Part shown: positions 1 through 11,214 of the stretch, one piece after another
How the letters are laid out: every line of letters begins with the position of its first letter
Numbering within the stretch: position 1 is the first letter of the stretch
NCBI GenBank assembly: GCA_009801085.1
Contig: VNWV01000002.1
Location: 434,001 to 498,000, forward strand
DNA: 64,000 nt
Direction: 5' to 3'
DNA from: Lasiodiplodia sp. COLG20
Lineage: Eukaryota > Ascomycota > Dothideomycetes > Botryosphaeriales > Botryosphaeriaceae
Notes under the pieces: generated by a model
The model's input: only the letters and a program-made list of their open reading frames with translations
Told to the model about the DNA's origin: nothing
The model's database searches: none
Position numbers and translations under genes: made by a program

Positions 1-309
1 TAAGCCGGGTGCTCGCCATTGTATGCGTGACCGGGGCGATGAGCTGCTGGTGGTGCTTGCTGTCGTGCAAGCAGCGTCAATCATCGACATTTCCCTTCGC
101 GAGACGTGCCAAGGCGGGGAAACTGCGGCTGCAAGGGCGGTCGGCGCGAGAGGGCACCGATTGCCTGGCGAGTAAATCGCAAATTTGACGCGACCGCCGC
201 CCAACTCTCCAACTTCCCAACCACCACATCACTCGACTCTGAGAATCACTGGTTCTCTTTGTTCTCTTATACCCCTTTGAGCTTCCAGTGTCAGAGTAAA
301 CCAGCAACC
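1..309. other. Upstream region of the eEF1B-gamma gene
   Basis: No gene is seen here. The last 100 bases are pyrimidine-rich and A-rich (CT stretches, then CAGCAACC just before the ATG), as expected for the leader of a highly expressed fungal gene. Confidence 0.5.
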
Positions 310-1870
310 ATGTCTTTCGGCAAGGTCTACGGCTTCCAGGTACGTGCGGGCGCTGAGGCGATTTTCTACCCCGCTGTGACTCCTCTCGAGGCCGCTCTCT
401 GACAACACAATTCTCTACAGGGCCACCCTCGCACCCAGCCCATCCTGGCTGTTGCTAAGGAGAACGGTCTCGATATCGAGGTCGTCACCGCTACTCCTCC
501 GGACAACGTCCCCGAGGGTCTGCGCAAGGCCAACGCGCTGGCCAAGATCCCCACCTTCGAGGGTGCCGATGGCTACACCCTCCACGAGTGCATTGCTATT
601 GCCGTGTACGGTATGTTCAGCCAGTCTCTCAAAAAACCCTTTCCAAGGATGAGCTTTTTTTATCATTCAGTTATCCCTGTCTGAAGACTACTGTTGAGAA
701 CATTCACACTCTGAGAAAATGTTTGCTTTGCACACACTTTGCACACACCTCAAGCTTCCGCAGATCTGCCGCAATTTGTTAAGCAATCGCTGACTTGAGC
801 TGCAGTCACCTCCCAGAACGAGAAGACCACCCTTCTCGGCAAGACCAAGCAGGACTACGCCTCTATCCTGAAGTGGATGTCCTTTGCCAACTCCGAGATC
901 CTCCCCAACCTTGCTGGTGCTTTCCGCCCCATCATCGGCAAGGCCCCCTACAACAAGAAGGCTGTTGAGGACTCCCTCAAGACCGCCCTCAAGAACGCCG
1001 CTGTTGTTGAGGAGCACCTTACCCACAACACCTACCTCGTTGGTGAGAGGCTCACTCTTGCCGACATCTTCGCTGCCAGCCTGTTCTCGCGCGGCTTCGA
1101 GTACTTTTTCGGCAAGGAGTGGAGGTCTAAGAACCCCGCCACCACCCGCTGGTTCGAGACCGTCTGGAACCAGCCCCTCTGGCTCGCCGTCTCGGAGCCC
1201 TTCAAGTTCATTGACGAGGCCATCAAGAACCAGCCCCCCAAGCAGGAGGCCAAGCCCAAGGCTGAGAAGCCCAAGGCTGCTGCCCCTCCTACCACCACTG
1301 AGGATGAGCCGGCTCCTGCCCCCAAGGCCAAGCACCCTATCGAGGAGCTCGGCCGCCCCACCTTCGCCCTGGACGACTGGAAGCGCAAGTACTCCAACGA
1401 GGAGACCCGCGAGGTCGCCCTTCCCTGGTTCTGGGAGAACGTCAACTTCGAGGAGTACTCGCTGTGGCAGGTTGACTACAAGTACAACGACGAGCTTACC
1501 ATGACCTTCATGACCTCCAACCTCATTGGTACGTATTGAGCAATGTTGCATGATTATGGCGTATTCTAACGGTGTGTGCACAGGCGGTTTCTTCGCTCGT
1601 CTTGAGGCCAGCCGCAAGTACATCTTCGGTGCCGTCTCGGTCTACGGTGTCACCAACGACTCCGTCATCAAGGGTGCCATCCTCGTCCGTGGCCAGGAGG
1701 CGCTCCCGGCTGTCAATGTTGCTCCCGACTACGAGAGCTACGAGTTCACCAAGCTCGACCACACCAACCCCGAGCACAAGGCGTTCGTCGAGGACCAGTG
1801 GTCGTGGGACAAGCCCATCGAGGTCAACGGCAAGACGTACGAGTGGGCCGACGGCAAGGTCTTCAAATAG
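310..1870 (+). CDS. Translation elongation factor 1-gamma (eEF1B gamma)
   Basis: Gamma subunit of the eEF1B complex, which reloads eEF1A with GTP in the cytosol. Four exons join in phase: 310-339, 421-610, 806-1528 and 1584-1870, giving 409 residues, the usual length. The N-terminal half is a glutathione-S-transferase fold: a thioredoxin-like part starting MSFGKVYGFQ, then a helical part with NTYLVGERLTLADIF and WFETVWNQP. A Lys/Pro/Ala-rich linker follows. The C-terminal EF1G domain holds FALDDWKRKYSNE, PWFWENVNFEEYSLW and, near the end, DQWSWDKPIEVNGKTYEWADGKVFK in part. The codon choice is strongly biased to C-ending codons, as in abundant fungal proteins. All introns are GT-AG; the second is longest (195 bases). 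A 311-codon antisense reading frame at 688-1623 is a shadow. The family call is secure. Confidence 0.96.
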
Positions 1871-3190
1871 ATGGTTTGAAGCCTGCCTGTTGATAGGATG
1901 GAAAAAAGTTGCTGCATTGCTGCGGAGCTAGTAGTTAGAGGCAGTGCAATTGTGCTCTGATTGACGGCTGGATGGGATATGAGCGGTATTCCAGCGAAAT
2001 TTTTACGACCTGACGTCTGTAGCTCTTTGCGAACAAAAAAGAGATTGATTCCCCTGTTCCCTGGACAGCAGTGCGAGTGATCATGCCACGTCGGAGGTGA
2101 GGCTGGCCGCCGTGGCGAGAGCGAGGGCGGCGATTGGAGGAGGGGCCAGGGTCGAGGGCGGGCACGACGTGCATGATGCAAGGCTGATCGTGAGTGCGGG
2201 GATGACGGGGATCATGTGAAAATCGTCGTCATCTCGCTGGGCGCCCCAAGAGGCCGTTGGGGATCGAGGTGCACGTCACGCCGGTGGGCGAGGGCGAACC
2301 TATGAGGGCAGCAGCGCAGCTACGTAGGGCTAGCCATTCACATGACGGTCGCGCGCGCCGCTATCGATACCGCCGCGCCCATCTAGATAGAGGGCGCGCG
2401 AGTCACGGCGGGAGCACGGTCGCGAACGGTAGATGACAGCTGTAGAGGCACCGACAGAGGCTGCGCTACCTGCTTCATGCCGGAGCCAGAGCCAGAGCCC
2501 GTTGGGTGCGACCAGCGGCGTCCTAAGCCCCCGGCACAACCCGCTTGGCTTCTCTCTCACGCGCGCCTGCGTCCAGCCACTGCCAACACCATCGAGCTCA
2601 CAGCAACCTCCCCTCCGAGCACGACCCCGAACGCCCGCGCCCTCCGATCGCCCAGCGTCCCACCCAGCACAAGCTATGGTCACCGCGCCTTGACTGCAGA
2701 GCCTGGCGCTGTCCCGCACACCTCGCTCCCGCTGCTGTCGCACATTCCACAGCGAACAACACCAGCTCCTGTCCAGGCGCCCTGCCGCCCGCTGGCCCAT
2801 CATCTCGCTCGAGCCCTGCTTTCAGCGACAACACAGGTGCCCGGGTTCGGCGACACGCCACCAATCCCTAGACGGCCCTCGTCTCCGACAACAAAGAAGT
2901 CTCCGCTTCGCCGTTCCCTTGTCCCAGACTCTCCTATGCCGTCGGCGCCTGTTTTACGTCTCTCCCGCACCGTCGCCATCTTCTGAGCCCACCAATTCGT
3001 CGCGGGTCACCGGCGGCGCACCTTGGCAGGACGGACATATCGAGATCGAAGGCGCCGTCCTCGAGACCCGAACACAGTGCTCTGTTTCGGCTGTAGGGTG
3101 CCTGCTGCAACTCTGTAGACACCCGAGACAATACGCAACCCTGCCGAGGACCGACTCTTCGTCACCGCCCATCCGGCGCAAGCCGGCGCC
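1871..3190. other. Intergenic: 3' end of eEF1B-gamma and C-rich leader of the phosphodiesterase gene
   Basis: No gene is supported. From about 2480 to 3190 the plus strand is very C-rich and T/C-rich and carries overlapping open frames with Pro/Ser/Ala-rich translations. That is a composition effect, and it fits a long 5' leader or promoter of the gene at 3191. Confidence 0.5.
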
Positions 3191-5405
3191 ATGAAGAAGG
3201 GCGATGGATTCGCGGACCACCCCCCGAAGGACGCGGCTATCCAGGTGATATGTCTGGTAAGTGCCTGGTCCGATGCGCCGTGGTCGACTTTCGCCTCTCC
3301 CGTTTGCTCTCGGGGGCCAAATCTCCGGACAGCACTGCACCCCACAGCGCGTGGCTCTGCAGCGAGGGCGCGGAAGCATGCATGATCAAAGTCTCGCATT
3401 GAGCCCAGCTGCTGATCTGTGGATGTAGGGAGCCGGTGGCGGTCCGAATGAAAATAGCGTCACGGGGCTACTCGTGCGCGCCACGGCCTCGAAATGGTCC
3501 AGGAACTCCATTCTAGCTGTAGACGCCGGTACGCATCTAGCATCCATCACGAAAATCCTAGAGCAGCACTTCCCTACCGTGGTGCACAACACGCCGACGT
3601 CCTCACGTGTGCACTTCGAGGACAGCGAGACTTCCCCTAGTCCGACCAATACTTCATCGCAGCAGGAAAGCTCGGACGCAGGGTCCGAAATCTCTTGGCG
3701 ATCCGCTTCCCCGCAACCGACTATAACGACATTGAGTTCGGGGGCGTTTGCTGGCTTACCGTTCCCGTATGCCTCAGCACGTGCAAATGCGGTGCACGTC
3801 GTTCGTGAGCACGTCGCAACGTACCTCATCACCCATCCACATCTCGATCATCTCTCTGGATTCGTTATCAACACTGCCGCCTTTCACAATACGTCAAAAC
3901 CCAAGCGTCTTGCCGCGCTGCCGTTTACCGTTAACTCTATCAAAACGCATATCTTCAATGACGTCATTTGGCCCAACCTGACCGACGAAGACGGAGGAGT
4001 GGGGTTTGTTACCTTTCAGCGACTGGCCGAAGGAGGTCACCATGCCCTTGGAGACGGTCCTGGTAGGGGATACATTGAAGTCTGTGATGGCTTAGGGGTG
4101 AAAGGGTTCAAGGTTAGCCACGGAAATTGCATGAAAGGGCCCGGACATATCCATAGAGGGAGCAGTGTCCAACTCTCAGAGATCGGACCCACCGGCTTAC
4201 CGCATCCGCACGGTCCTACTGCGGTAGATGGGAGGTCCCTCTCCATTTCGCAGCCTTCGGCACCAGGAACGCCCATGTTTACCGGCGCATCCGGGACATC
4301 AGTGCCACCAATGGACATGGGGATGCAGCAATGCGTTGTGGACAGTTCGGCTTATTTTATTCGTACTGAGCTGGCCTCCCATTACTCATCCTCTCGTCCA
4401 CCGCCGGCTCGGGAGATTCTCATTTTTGGGGATGTCGAACCCGATACGCTGTCTCTCTCGCCTCGCACTGCTCAAGTTTGGGCCGAAGCGGCACCAAAGA
4501 TCGCGAACGGTACCCTGAAGGGAATCTTTATTGAGTGCAGTTATGCTGACACCCAAGGGGATGCTGTTTTGTTTGGACATCTCGCGCCGCGCCATTTGAT
4601 AAAGGAACTGGAGACTCTCGCAGACATGGTGAGAGACGCAAAGAATAAGCTTGAGATTGAGCGGGAAGAACATCGAAAAGGCCGAAAGAGAAAACGGGAG
4701 AGTAACAGCAGCGCCAACGGTTTCCTTTCCGGCACCGAAGATGACTATTACATCCGCCGACGCAGCCGATCACGACAGAAATCCTACGCAGCCACCACAT
4801 CAGCAACATCGGCTCCGACCTCGGTAGCCAATTCGATCAGCGAATACGCACCCGGAGCCAATTCACGCACCAACTCCATCACTCTCCTGTCTCCGGGCGA
4901 GCGGATCATGCGCGACTACATGGACACACCCACGCCATCCGGCAGTCCAACGCCGACGCCCACGCCAGGTCCGGAAATGCCGGTTGCAAACGGCGGCGGC
5001 GGCGCGCAGGCGATGCAGCACCAGCAAACTCTCTTGCAGCAACAGGCTCCACCGTCGGTTTCTGTTACTTCGTACATGGCTGCGCCCGCGGTACTTGATC
5101 CGCAACATGCGAATGCCGAGCACCAGCAGCAACAGCAACAGCAACCGCAGCACGCTCAACAACAAAATAACCATCACCATCATAACCAACACAATCAGCA
5201 GCATCATCATCAAAGAGACCACGCGCCGCTAAAGGGCCTAAGCGTCATCGTCATACATGTTAAAGACACGCTCATGGACGGACCCCTCGTGGGCGATAGA
5301 ATACTGGTCGAGCTGGAGAATCACGAGCGGAATCTCGCGGACATAGGAAAGCCGTTGGGTTGCGAGTTCGTCGTCAGTCATCATGGTGGGAGCTATTGGT
5401 TTTAA
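3191..5405 (+). CDS. Class II (low-affinity) 3',5'-cyclic-nucleotide phosphodiesterase, Pde1 type
   Basis: Hydrolyses cAMP to AMP and so damps cAMP-PKA signalling. Two exons: 3191-3256 and 3429-5405, joined in phase, give 680 residues. The join produces IQVICL-GAGGGPNENSVTGLLVRA, the expected N-terminal beta strand and glycine loop of this metallo-beta-lactamase-fold family. The metal-binding motif HPHLDH is at residues 158-163 (HxHxDH). Other family blocks are ILAVDAGTHLASI, GFKVSHG, ILIFGDVEPD, IECSYADTQ and LFGHLAPRHLIKEL. Compared with yeast Pde1 it carries long low-complexity insertions: a basic stretch near residue 430 and, just before the final conserved block, a Gln- then His-rich tract (about 5110-5215). 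It ends with GCEFVVSHHGGSYWF. The start at 3191 is the ATG directly before the conserved strand; a more upstream start cannot be excluded. Confidence 0.9.
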
Positions 5406-7603
5406 AGGAAAAAAAGAAGGAAAACGGGGACTTTCTTTTAGGGGGATGGGGGATCAATCAAGGAAAGGAGGCTCAGGGATGATTTATGATTTTTTCTGAT
5501 GTGCTGTGTGGGAAAAATCTGATGGGTGTTCCGGGGAAAAACGCGAAGACTAGTCACGGGAGATGGTTGGGGGTGGGATATGGCAAGACCTTTTTTCTTG
5601 TGGGTTCCTTTTTGAGAGAGAGATGTGGTGGAAAGTAGGGAGGTCCTTTTTTCTTCTTGCATGTCGTTTGTGATACTATGGTTTTGACGGATACGAAGCA
5701 TTGGTAGTGGAGCAAATAATAGGTACTGGTGGATCAAGTTTTTCGGGATTTCTTCTTCTCCTACCTCTTTATTTTTTCCTTTCCTTCATATCATCTTCCC
5801 TCAGCTTTCACAATACAACATGTAGTCAGCTGGTACTGCGGCTTGTCATTCTCCAGAGAAGAGGTTTCGTTTGATGGTTCTTTTCGGCGGAAGCATTCGT
5901 GGGCAAGACCCGAGCTGCTATTGTTCTTGTGGGACAAGGCCGCCCATTTTTGTTCAAGTGATCTCATCTCCTTTTGTCCTTGGACGTCAGTAACCGGATT
6001 TGTTGTTGGGATGGGCGTCTTTGTTGGCATGCAACCCCCCCTTTTTTTTTTAAATTCGTTTCACTTGAAAGATCAGTTCGATATCCTAGGAGTTGGTCTT
6101 TTTTTCCATCCCTCCTTAACGATACCTCAGCGTGATGCTGTTTGTTCGATCCGAAGTGGGATTTCTTTAATTCCTCGCTGAGCAGTGGATTTGCTGGCTG
6201 TTTTGCATATTTTCTTTTTGGGATTGTGGTTGTCGCCCAGCCTGTATGCTCTGGAAAGGGGAAGTGGATTGATAGTTCATTTGGTAAAGAACAATCGTCA
6301 TCTCCTCTACATCCATTTGGCGTATCCTTTCTTCGTAGAAGCTTCACAGAAGGCAAAATTCCCTCGAGCGGGTCTGTGAACACGATGCGAATGCCCACCC
6401 CACTATCGACAATGCGGTTGCAGGGCTGGATTCTGGAAAGAAGAGGATGGTACGAGCTTCATCTACTAATGAGAAGAAATTCAATCTTCAGGAACCCATG
6501 CATAAGAATAGGAGAAGGCTTGGCCGTTTAATAGTTACTTTTTAATTTATTAGATCTACGTTGTAGAAATTCATGAAGCAACTTGTAACAGAGGCCTGTC
6601 GGACTGGGAAGGAAGACAGTGCCTCGTATCTTGCAACGCGGAAGTATTTTCTCAGGTCCGCAGCTATGACTGCTGTAATTCGGCAAAAGAATTGAATTTT
6701 CAATAGGCCCTTACGACCGCGCCATTTTAATAGCACTCGCTGAACTCTAGATTCTGAGGATATATGATTATCTTTTATCACTTCGTATTGTGTACCCACT
6801 TGAGCCTATCTTTGCAACTCTGATTACCTATACCGCGTCTCCTATAGCATCTTCTAAATCACAAACATGTTTCTAACTGTCCCATTCCGTGGCTCTCCGC
6901 CTGTATCACTCTCATTTAACCCCCCTTTCCTCTCTACCAACCGCCCCGCTCCTCCCCGCCCCTACGATATCAAACCCAATGTACGCCCGCAAGATCCCGA
7001 AATTCCGCCAAAACCGCTCCCTCTCTATGCCGCGTGCGGCCATGAACTGATCTGTGACGCGCTGATAAAAGGCTGAGACGCGAAGCTGAGGAGGTAGACG
7101 GGTGATTTATTGAGCTGCCCGAGAGAAAGCACTATATCCCTACTTGGCGATCGCATCTGCTGGAAGCGTAACTTATAGTACCTATACGCCTCCTCCTCCG
7201 CTTCCTCCGCCGGCGAATCGACCAGCTAACCCGGCGCCTGTCTTGCGTGTAAAAGCTCCCACAAACACTCCCCGCATATGTCCTACGGGAGAGCTCAAGA
7301 CCAGTAAGCAGCGAAATAGATTTTAAGCACGCATACCTAAGGAATCGTTCCTGCGTAAGATACGGGGGCAGAGCACGTACTTATGTTCGATTCATAGAGC
7401 GAATTCTTAATCTACTTGATTGCAAAATAACGGGCACAGGCAATCATCGTAGAGATCTAACGATGTGTAGCTATACTACTAAGGCCAAGCTATGAGATGC
7501 GCGCAACTGCTCGGTATGTGAGTAATTATCCGTCACCCAGTGGACAGCCAGTCGACAAGCAGTTGACTGGGGGTCATAATCATCATTAGCAACTCTCTCC
7601 TTC
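5406..7603. other. Gene-poor stretch upstream of the 5S gene
   Basis: Purine- and T-rich just after the phosphodiesterase stop, then AT-richer than the rest of the window from about 6500. Short open frames are present (for example 5729-6181 and 6867-7076), but none shows a recognisable domain, splice structure or codon bias. I see nothing that can be called a gene or transposon. Confidence 0.5.
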
Positions 7604-7722
7604 ACGTACGACCATAGGTCGCAGAATGCAGGGCTTCCCGTCCGCTCAGCCGTACTTAAGCTGCGAACCGGCCGATTAGTACTCAAGTGGGTGACCATTG
7701 GGGAATCCCGGCTGTTGTACGT
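7604..7722 (+). rRNA. 5S ribosomal RNA
   Basis: This 119-base stretch matches the fungal 5S rRNA pattern from end to end. It starts ACGTACGACCATAGG and contains the near-invariant internal pol III promoter segment GGGCTTCCCGTCCGCTCAGC, then CGTACTTAAGC, GGCCGATTAGTACT and GTGGGTGACCA, and ends GTTGTACGT. The two ends pair as helix I (ACGTACGAC with GTTGTACGT). Helix II/III arms also pair (TCGCAG with CTGCGA), with bases that differ from the Neurospora version but keep pairing, so the copy looks functional. A TTTT tract at 7722-7725 is the likely pol III stop. Dispersed single 5S genes are normal in Pezizomycotina. Confidence 0.95.
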
Positions 7723-8636
7723 TTTGCAATTTTCTTTTGTGGACCTCGCTACTGGTTGCGCTACCAAATCGAATGCGCTCTAACCGCAGTTGGAAGGAAC
7801 TTTGGAGCCGTTGACATTCTAACCCAATCACATCGAGAAAAATTATTTTTGCATCTCTAACATACGTACAAGATGGTCGAAGCTGGTCCTTTAAAATGCC
7901 TTTGGGAATACTGTGCCAAGTTCGCCCTACATTGCAGTGATTATGACAAACGGATCTTGATGGAATCGCCCAGATCGGGGATCATACATTGGCTCGGATA
8001 TGGCGAGACATCAGCTAGAGAAGGGGGCGGCGCAGGACGATACGGAAGATTGGATAGTTGGGAGCCGCGAGACATGAGCAACACAAGAGCGTCTAGGTAT
8101 TCCGTATCAAAAAGACGCGTTTCACCGTGTGTAGTATTATAACCACAGTATCTAATTAGCTTCTGCCACCGTCACACGTCCGCGTATTCCCTTGGCCATC
8201 AGAAAACCGCTAAGAGGACTCTCGGGCAGCGGTAGGATTATAAAGCTTAGAATCATTTAAATCTAACAGGTCTTATACCAAGGACGATGCATACCTGAAT
8301 CAAGGTGTACAAATTGTTCGCGCCTGAATATACGGAAGGTCGAATTCAGTTCAAAGACGCAGCATTGATCAGGATCTTGCAGTCATGAAGCGCTACAAAA
8401 AGGGAGGGAAGGGGTTGAAAAACGCCAGAATCCGTTAGCGATACGAATAAATACATCAAATGCACGATGGTGACAATTCTTCTCAATCATCTGAGGTATT
8501 TGCAACATAGCTATCATCTACACATAGAAAGTAAAGATCAAAAAAAAAAAAAAAAAGTCCTTTCAACAAGGAAAGTCCCCTTCCCAGTCCACTCGTGGAT
8601 AAAGGGAGGGAGAGAAAAAAAAAAAAAAAGAAACTT
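7723..8636. other. AT-richer intergenic DNA between the 5S gene and the GH3 gene
   Basis: No gene is supported. An 89-codon frame at 7873-8142 has an ATG but no domain, signal peptide or partner exon. Two poly-A runs near 8541 and 8618 lie just downstream of the minus-strand GH3 gene and probably belong to its 3' region. Confidence 0.5.
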
Positions 8637-11214
8637 TTAAATCGTCACCTCGGCCTGACTCTTCAAGTCCCTGCTGCTCGCACCAACCCAGAAGGTGTAC
8701 TTGCCGCTCGCAACCGCCCAGTTCTGCGCCTCGACATCCCAGTAGCTGAGATCCCTCCTCCTGAGCTCGAACGTGACCGTGGCCGTCTCGCCCTTGGCCA
8801 GGTGCACCTTCTCGAAGCCGCGCAGCTGCCTGAGCGGCTGGCCCGCGGCGTCGGGGAAGCCGACGTACAGCTGGACGGCCTCGGCGCCGGCGCGGTCCCC
8901 AGAGTTGGACACGTCGGTCTCGGCCGTGGCGACGACGTCCCACAGGTCCTCGCGGCCGCCGACGGCGCGGGGGCCCTGGGCGAACTTGGTTGCGAGGGCG
9001 CTCTCGTTCGTCTTGGAGACGGTGAGGTCGGCGCCGTAGGTGAAGGAGGTGTAGGAGAGGCCGAAGCCGAACTCGTAGCGCGGGGTGACGTTGTACGCGT
9101 CGAAGTACTTGTAGTCGATGTAGTTGCCCTCGGAGAAGTCGCAGATCAGGTCGGTGCAGAGGCCCGTGTTGTAGTCGGACTCGTTCTTGGCGATGGTGTA
9201 GGTCAGCTTGCCCGAGGGGTTGACGTCGCCGTAGAGCACGTCGACGATGGCCTGGCCAGACTCCTGGCCCAGCATGCCGCCGTACACGAGCGCCGTCACG
9301 TTCTCGTTCTCGATCCAGTTGTCGACGAGGCGGGTGGCGATGGCGTTGATGACTACGATGGTGTTGTTGCAGTTGGAGGCGACGTCCGTGACCATGGCGT
9401 CTTGGTCGGTGTTGTAGAGCTCGCTGCGGTCCGCACCCTCGCCCGAGAAGGCGTTCAGGAAGACGATGCAAACTTCGGTGTCAGCGGCATAGCCTGCATA
9501 GGTGTGTGCCGCACCGGTGCCGGAGGAATAGCCAGAGAGACCAGAGCCGGAAGAAGAGTAACCAGTGTCGTTCATGATCCACCTGAACATGGTGCCATCC
9601 TCGATGACTTTAGTGGTCAGAGCGTAGTGAGGAGTGATCAAGTAGGGGAATGAGTTAGTGCCGCTACCACCCAGGCTGGCGGCATGGCCTTGGTAGACGT
9701 CATCCGAGCCGGTGACAGAGATGGGGTCGTTGGGTCCAGCAATGGGAGCGCCAGCGTGGACACCGAAAATGGACATAGACTTAGGCTTGTTCAGGGGCAG
9801 GGCACCGTTGGTGTTCTTGAGGAGAACCAGCGAGGAAGCAGCAATGTTCCGGGCGATCTTGCTGTGGTTCGCACGCGGATCGACATAGTCCTCAAGGCCA
9901 GCAGTCGCAGGGTAAGTGCCATCCTGCTGGTTGAGCTTGTAGGAAGGCAAAACGTTGCGGACGGCCATGTCGGTCAGGCGCGCTTCAGTCAGAGAGCCGT
10001 TGTTCAGACCGGTATTGATGGTTGAGTTGCTCCAGGTCGATGCACTGCCGTAGTCCATGCCAGCATTGGCAGACCCAAAGGCGGTCTTCTGACCACCGAC
10101 GTCGCCAAAGACGAAACCAGGGAAACCGATCTCGGTCTTGAGCATGCCTCCAATAAGGTCCTGGTTCTCGCAGGCGTAGGTCTTCGACGGATCAGCTTGT
10201 TGTTCTCTGTATTCTGTGGGTTTATTGTCTTACCTCGTTCACTCGGTTGAGAGAACACATGACAGCACCCAGACCGGCCTTGACACCATCATAGAAAGGC
10301 CACATATATCTATGATGATCATGTTAGCATGTCTCTTACCGACCTTCAATAAATCGGGTAGCATACGTCTCGTGCAGAGTCTTATCATCAACCTGAGAGG
10401 AGTATGCGGTGGTCTCGGAGCTCGAAGAATCATCGCCACCGCCCATACCGCCAGAGGGTGCAGTAGAATTGTCACCACCGCTAGGCATGGTGAAGTTGCC
10501 GCCATCGCTGGGAGGGCTACCGCCGCCGCCGCCACCAGTAGAATCCTGGGTACGGTTGTTCTCCTGTTCGTTCAACAGGAAATGCTTGGCGCCTGAAATG
10601 ACGCCGGCGGCACCGTAGCCTTTCACGGAAAGACCAAAGGCGATACCGTTGAGGTAAGAGTCGGGACCGAAAGACTCGCCGTTGCGTCCACCCCAAGGCG
10701 AGCGGCCCAGAGGTTCGCTAACAGGTCCGTTGGCAACGTTGATTCCCTTGGCGTAAAATTCATCGCCCAGAGCCTTGTACATCTGGTACATCTGGTCCTT
10801 GTCCCAGGTCATTGCAAGGGCCGAGGAAAGAGGCCTACTGAGTCAGTGATTTCAGTTCCAACTGGTCATGCAAAGGGTAGCATACCAAGACGTAACATAG
10901 TAGTACTGAAGAATGGAGTTACCGGAATCTCTGAAGTAAAGAGCGGTAAAGTTGGAGACATCGGAGCCAGTGATCAGAGAAATCTTTTCAGAAGTGGTGA
11001 GCCCATCAACGAACGTTTTCGCGCGGTCATAGGCATCCTGCCAGTCTCCAAGCTGGACTGGGTTGGGTCAGCATCGAACAAAGTTTTGAATGTCGGCATG
11101 GCAAGGCTTACTGGTACCAGAAGCAAGATTCTGACTGGTGTAGTTAGTGGAGTAGGCGTGAAGGCCCTGGACCAAGAGGGTCACGGCTGAAAGAACGGAA
11201 AGCGAGGGACGCAT
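8637..11214 (-). CDS. Secreted GH3 beta-glucosidase
   Basis: Releases terminal beta-glucose from cello-oligosaccharides or glycosides outside the cell. Five exons on the minus strand: 11214-11112, 11057-10886, 10834-10340, 10309-10234 and 10181-8637, all in phase, give 796 residues. A signal peptide begins MRPSLSVLSAVTLLVQGLHA. The GH3 barrel shows GINVANGPVSEPLGRSPWGGRNGESF in part, GAKHFLLNEQE (Lys175-His176) and GFVFGDVGGQ, where Asp309 is the expected nucleophile. Common relatives have SDW at that point, so GDV is a variant. The alpha/beta sandwich and a fibronectin III-like end (FGFGLSYTSF, VQLYVGFP, LRGFEKV, ATVTFELRRRDLSYWD) follow. Between NEQE and VDDKTLHE sits a Gly/Ser/Pro-rich insertion at about residues 189-238. 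The small fourth exon is supported by CTAAC and CTGAT branch sites in its flanking introns. Substrate range cannot be read from sequence. Confidence 0.93.

Noticed and set aside
611..805. Box C/D snoRNA inside the long second intron of eEF1B-gamma
   Set aside because: GGATGAG is not a true C box, and the CTGA stretches are not placed next to a closing stem.
688..1623. 311-codon minus-strand open frame over the eEF1B-gamma gene
   Set aside because: It is antisense to a firmly identified gene with strong C-ending codon bias, which opens the opposite strand; the product is Leu/Gly/Val-rich with no domain.
7310..7420. tRNA-like T-arm (TATG-TTCGATT-CATA)
   Set aside because: The T-arm pairs, but there is no acceptor stem, D-arm or A box around it.
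7873..8142. 89-codon plus-strand frame after the 5S gene
   Set aside because: Has an ATG but no domain, signal peptide, splice partner or codon bias.
8560..8590. GGAAAGTCCCC resembling a conserved RNase P RNA segment
   Set aside because: Only one short match, between A-runs in the GH3 3' region, with no other conserved RNase P element nearby.
8595..9653. 352-codon plus-strand frame opposite the GH3 gene
   Set aside because: Same shadow effect; starts in a poly-Lys stretch made by the A runs and has no family feature.
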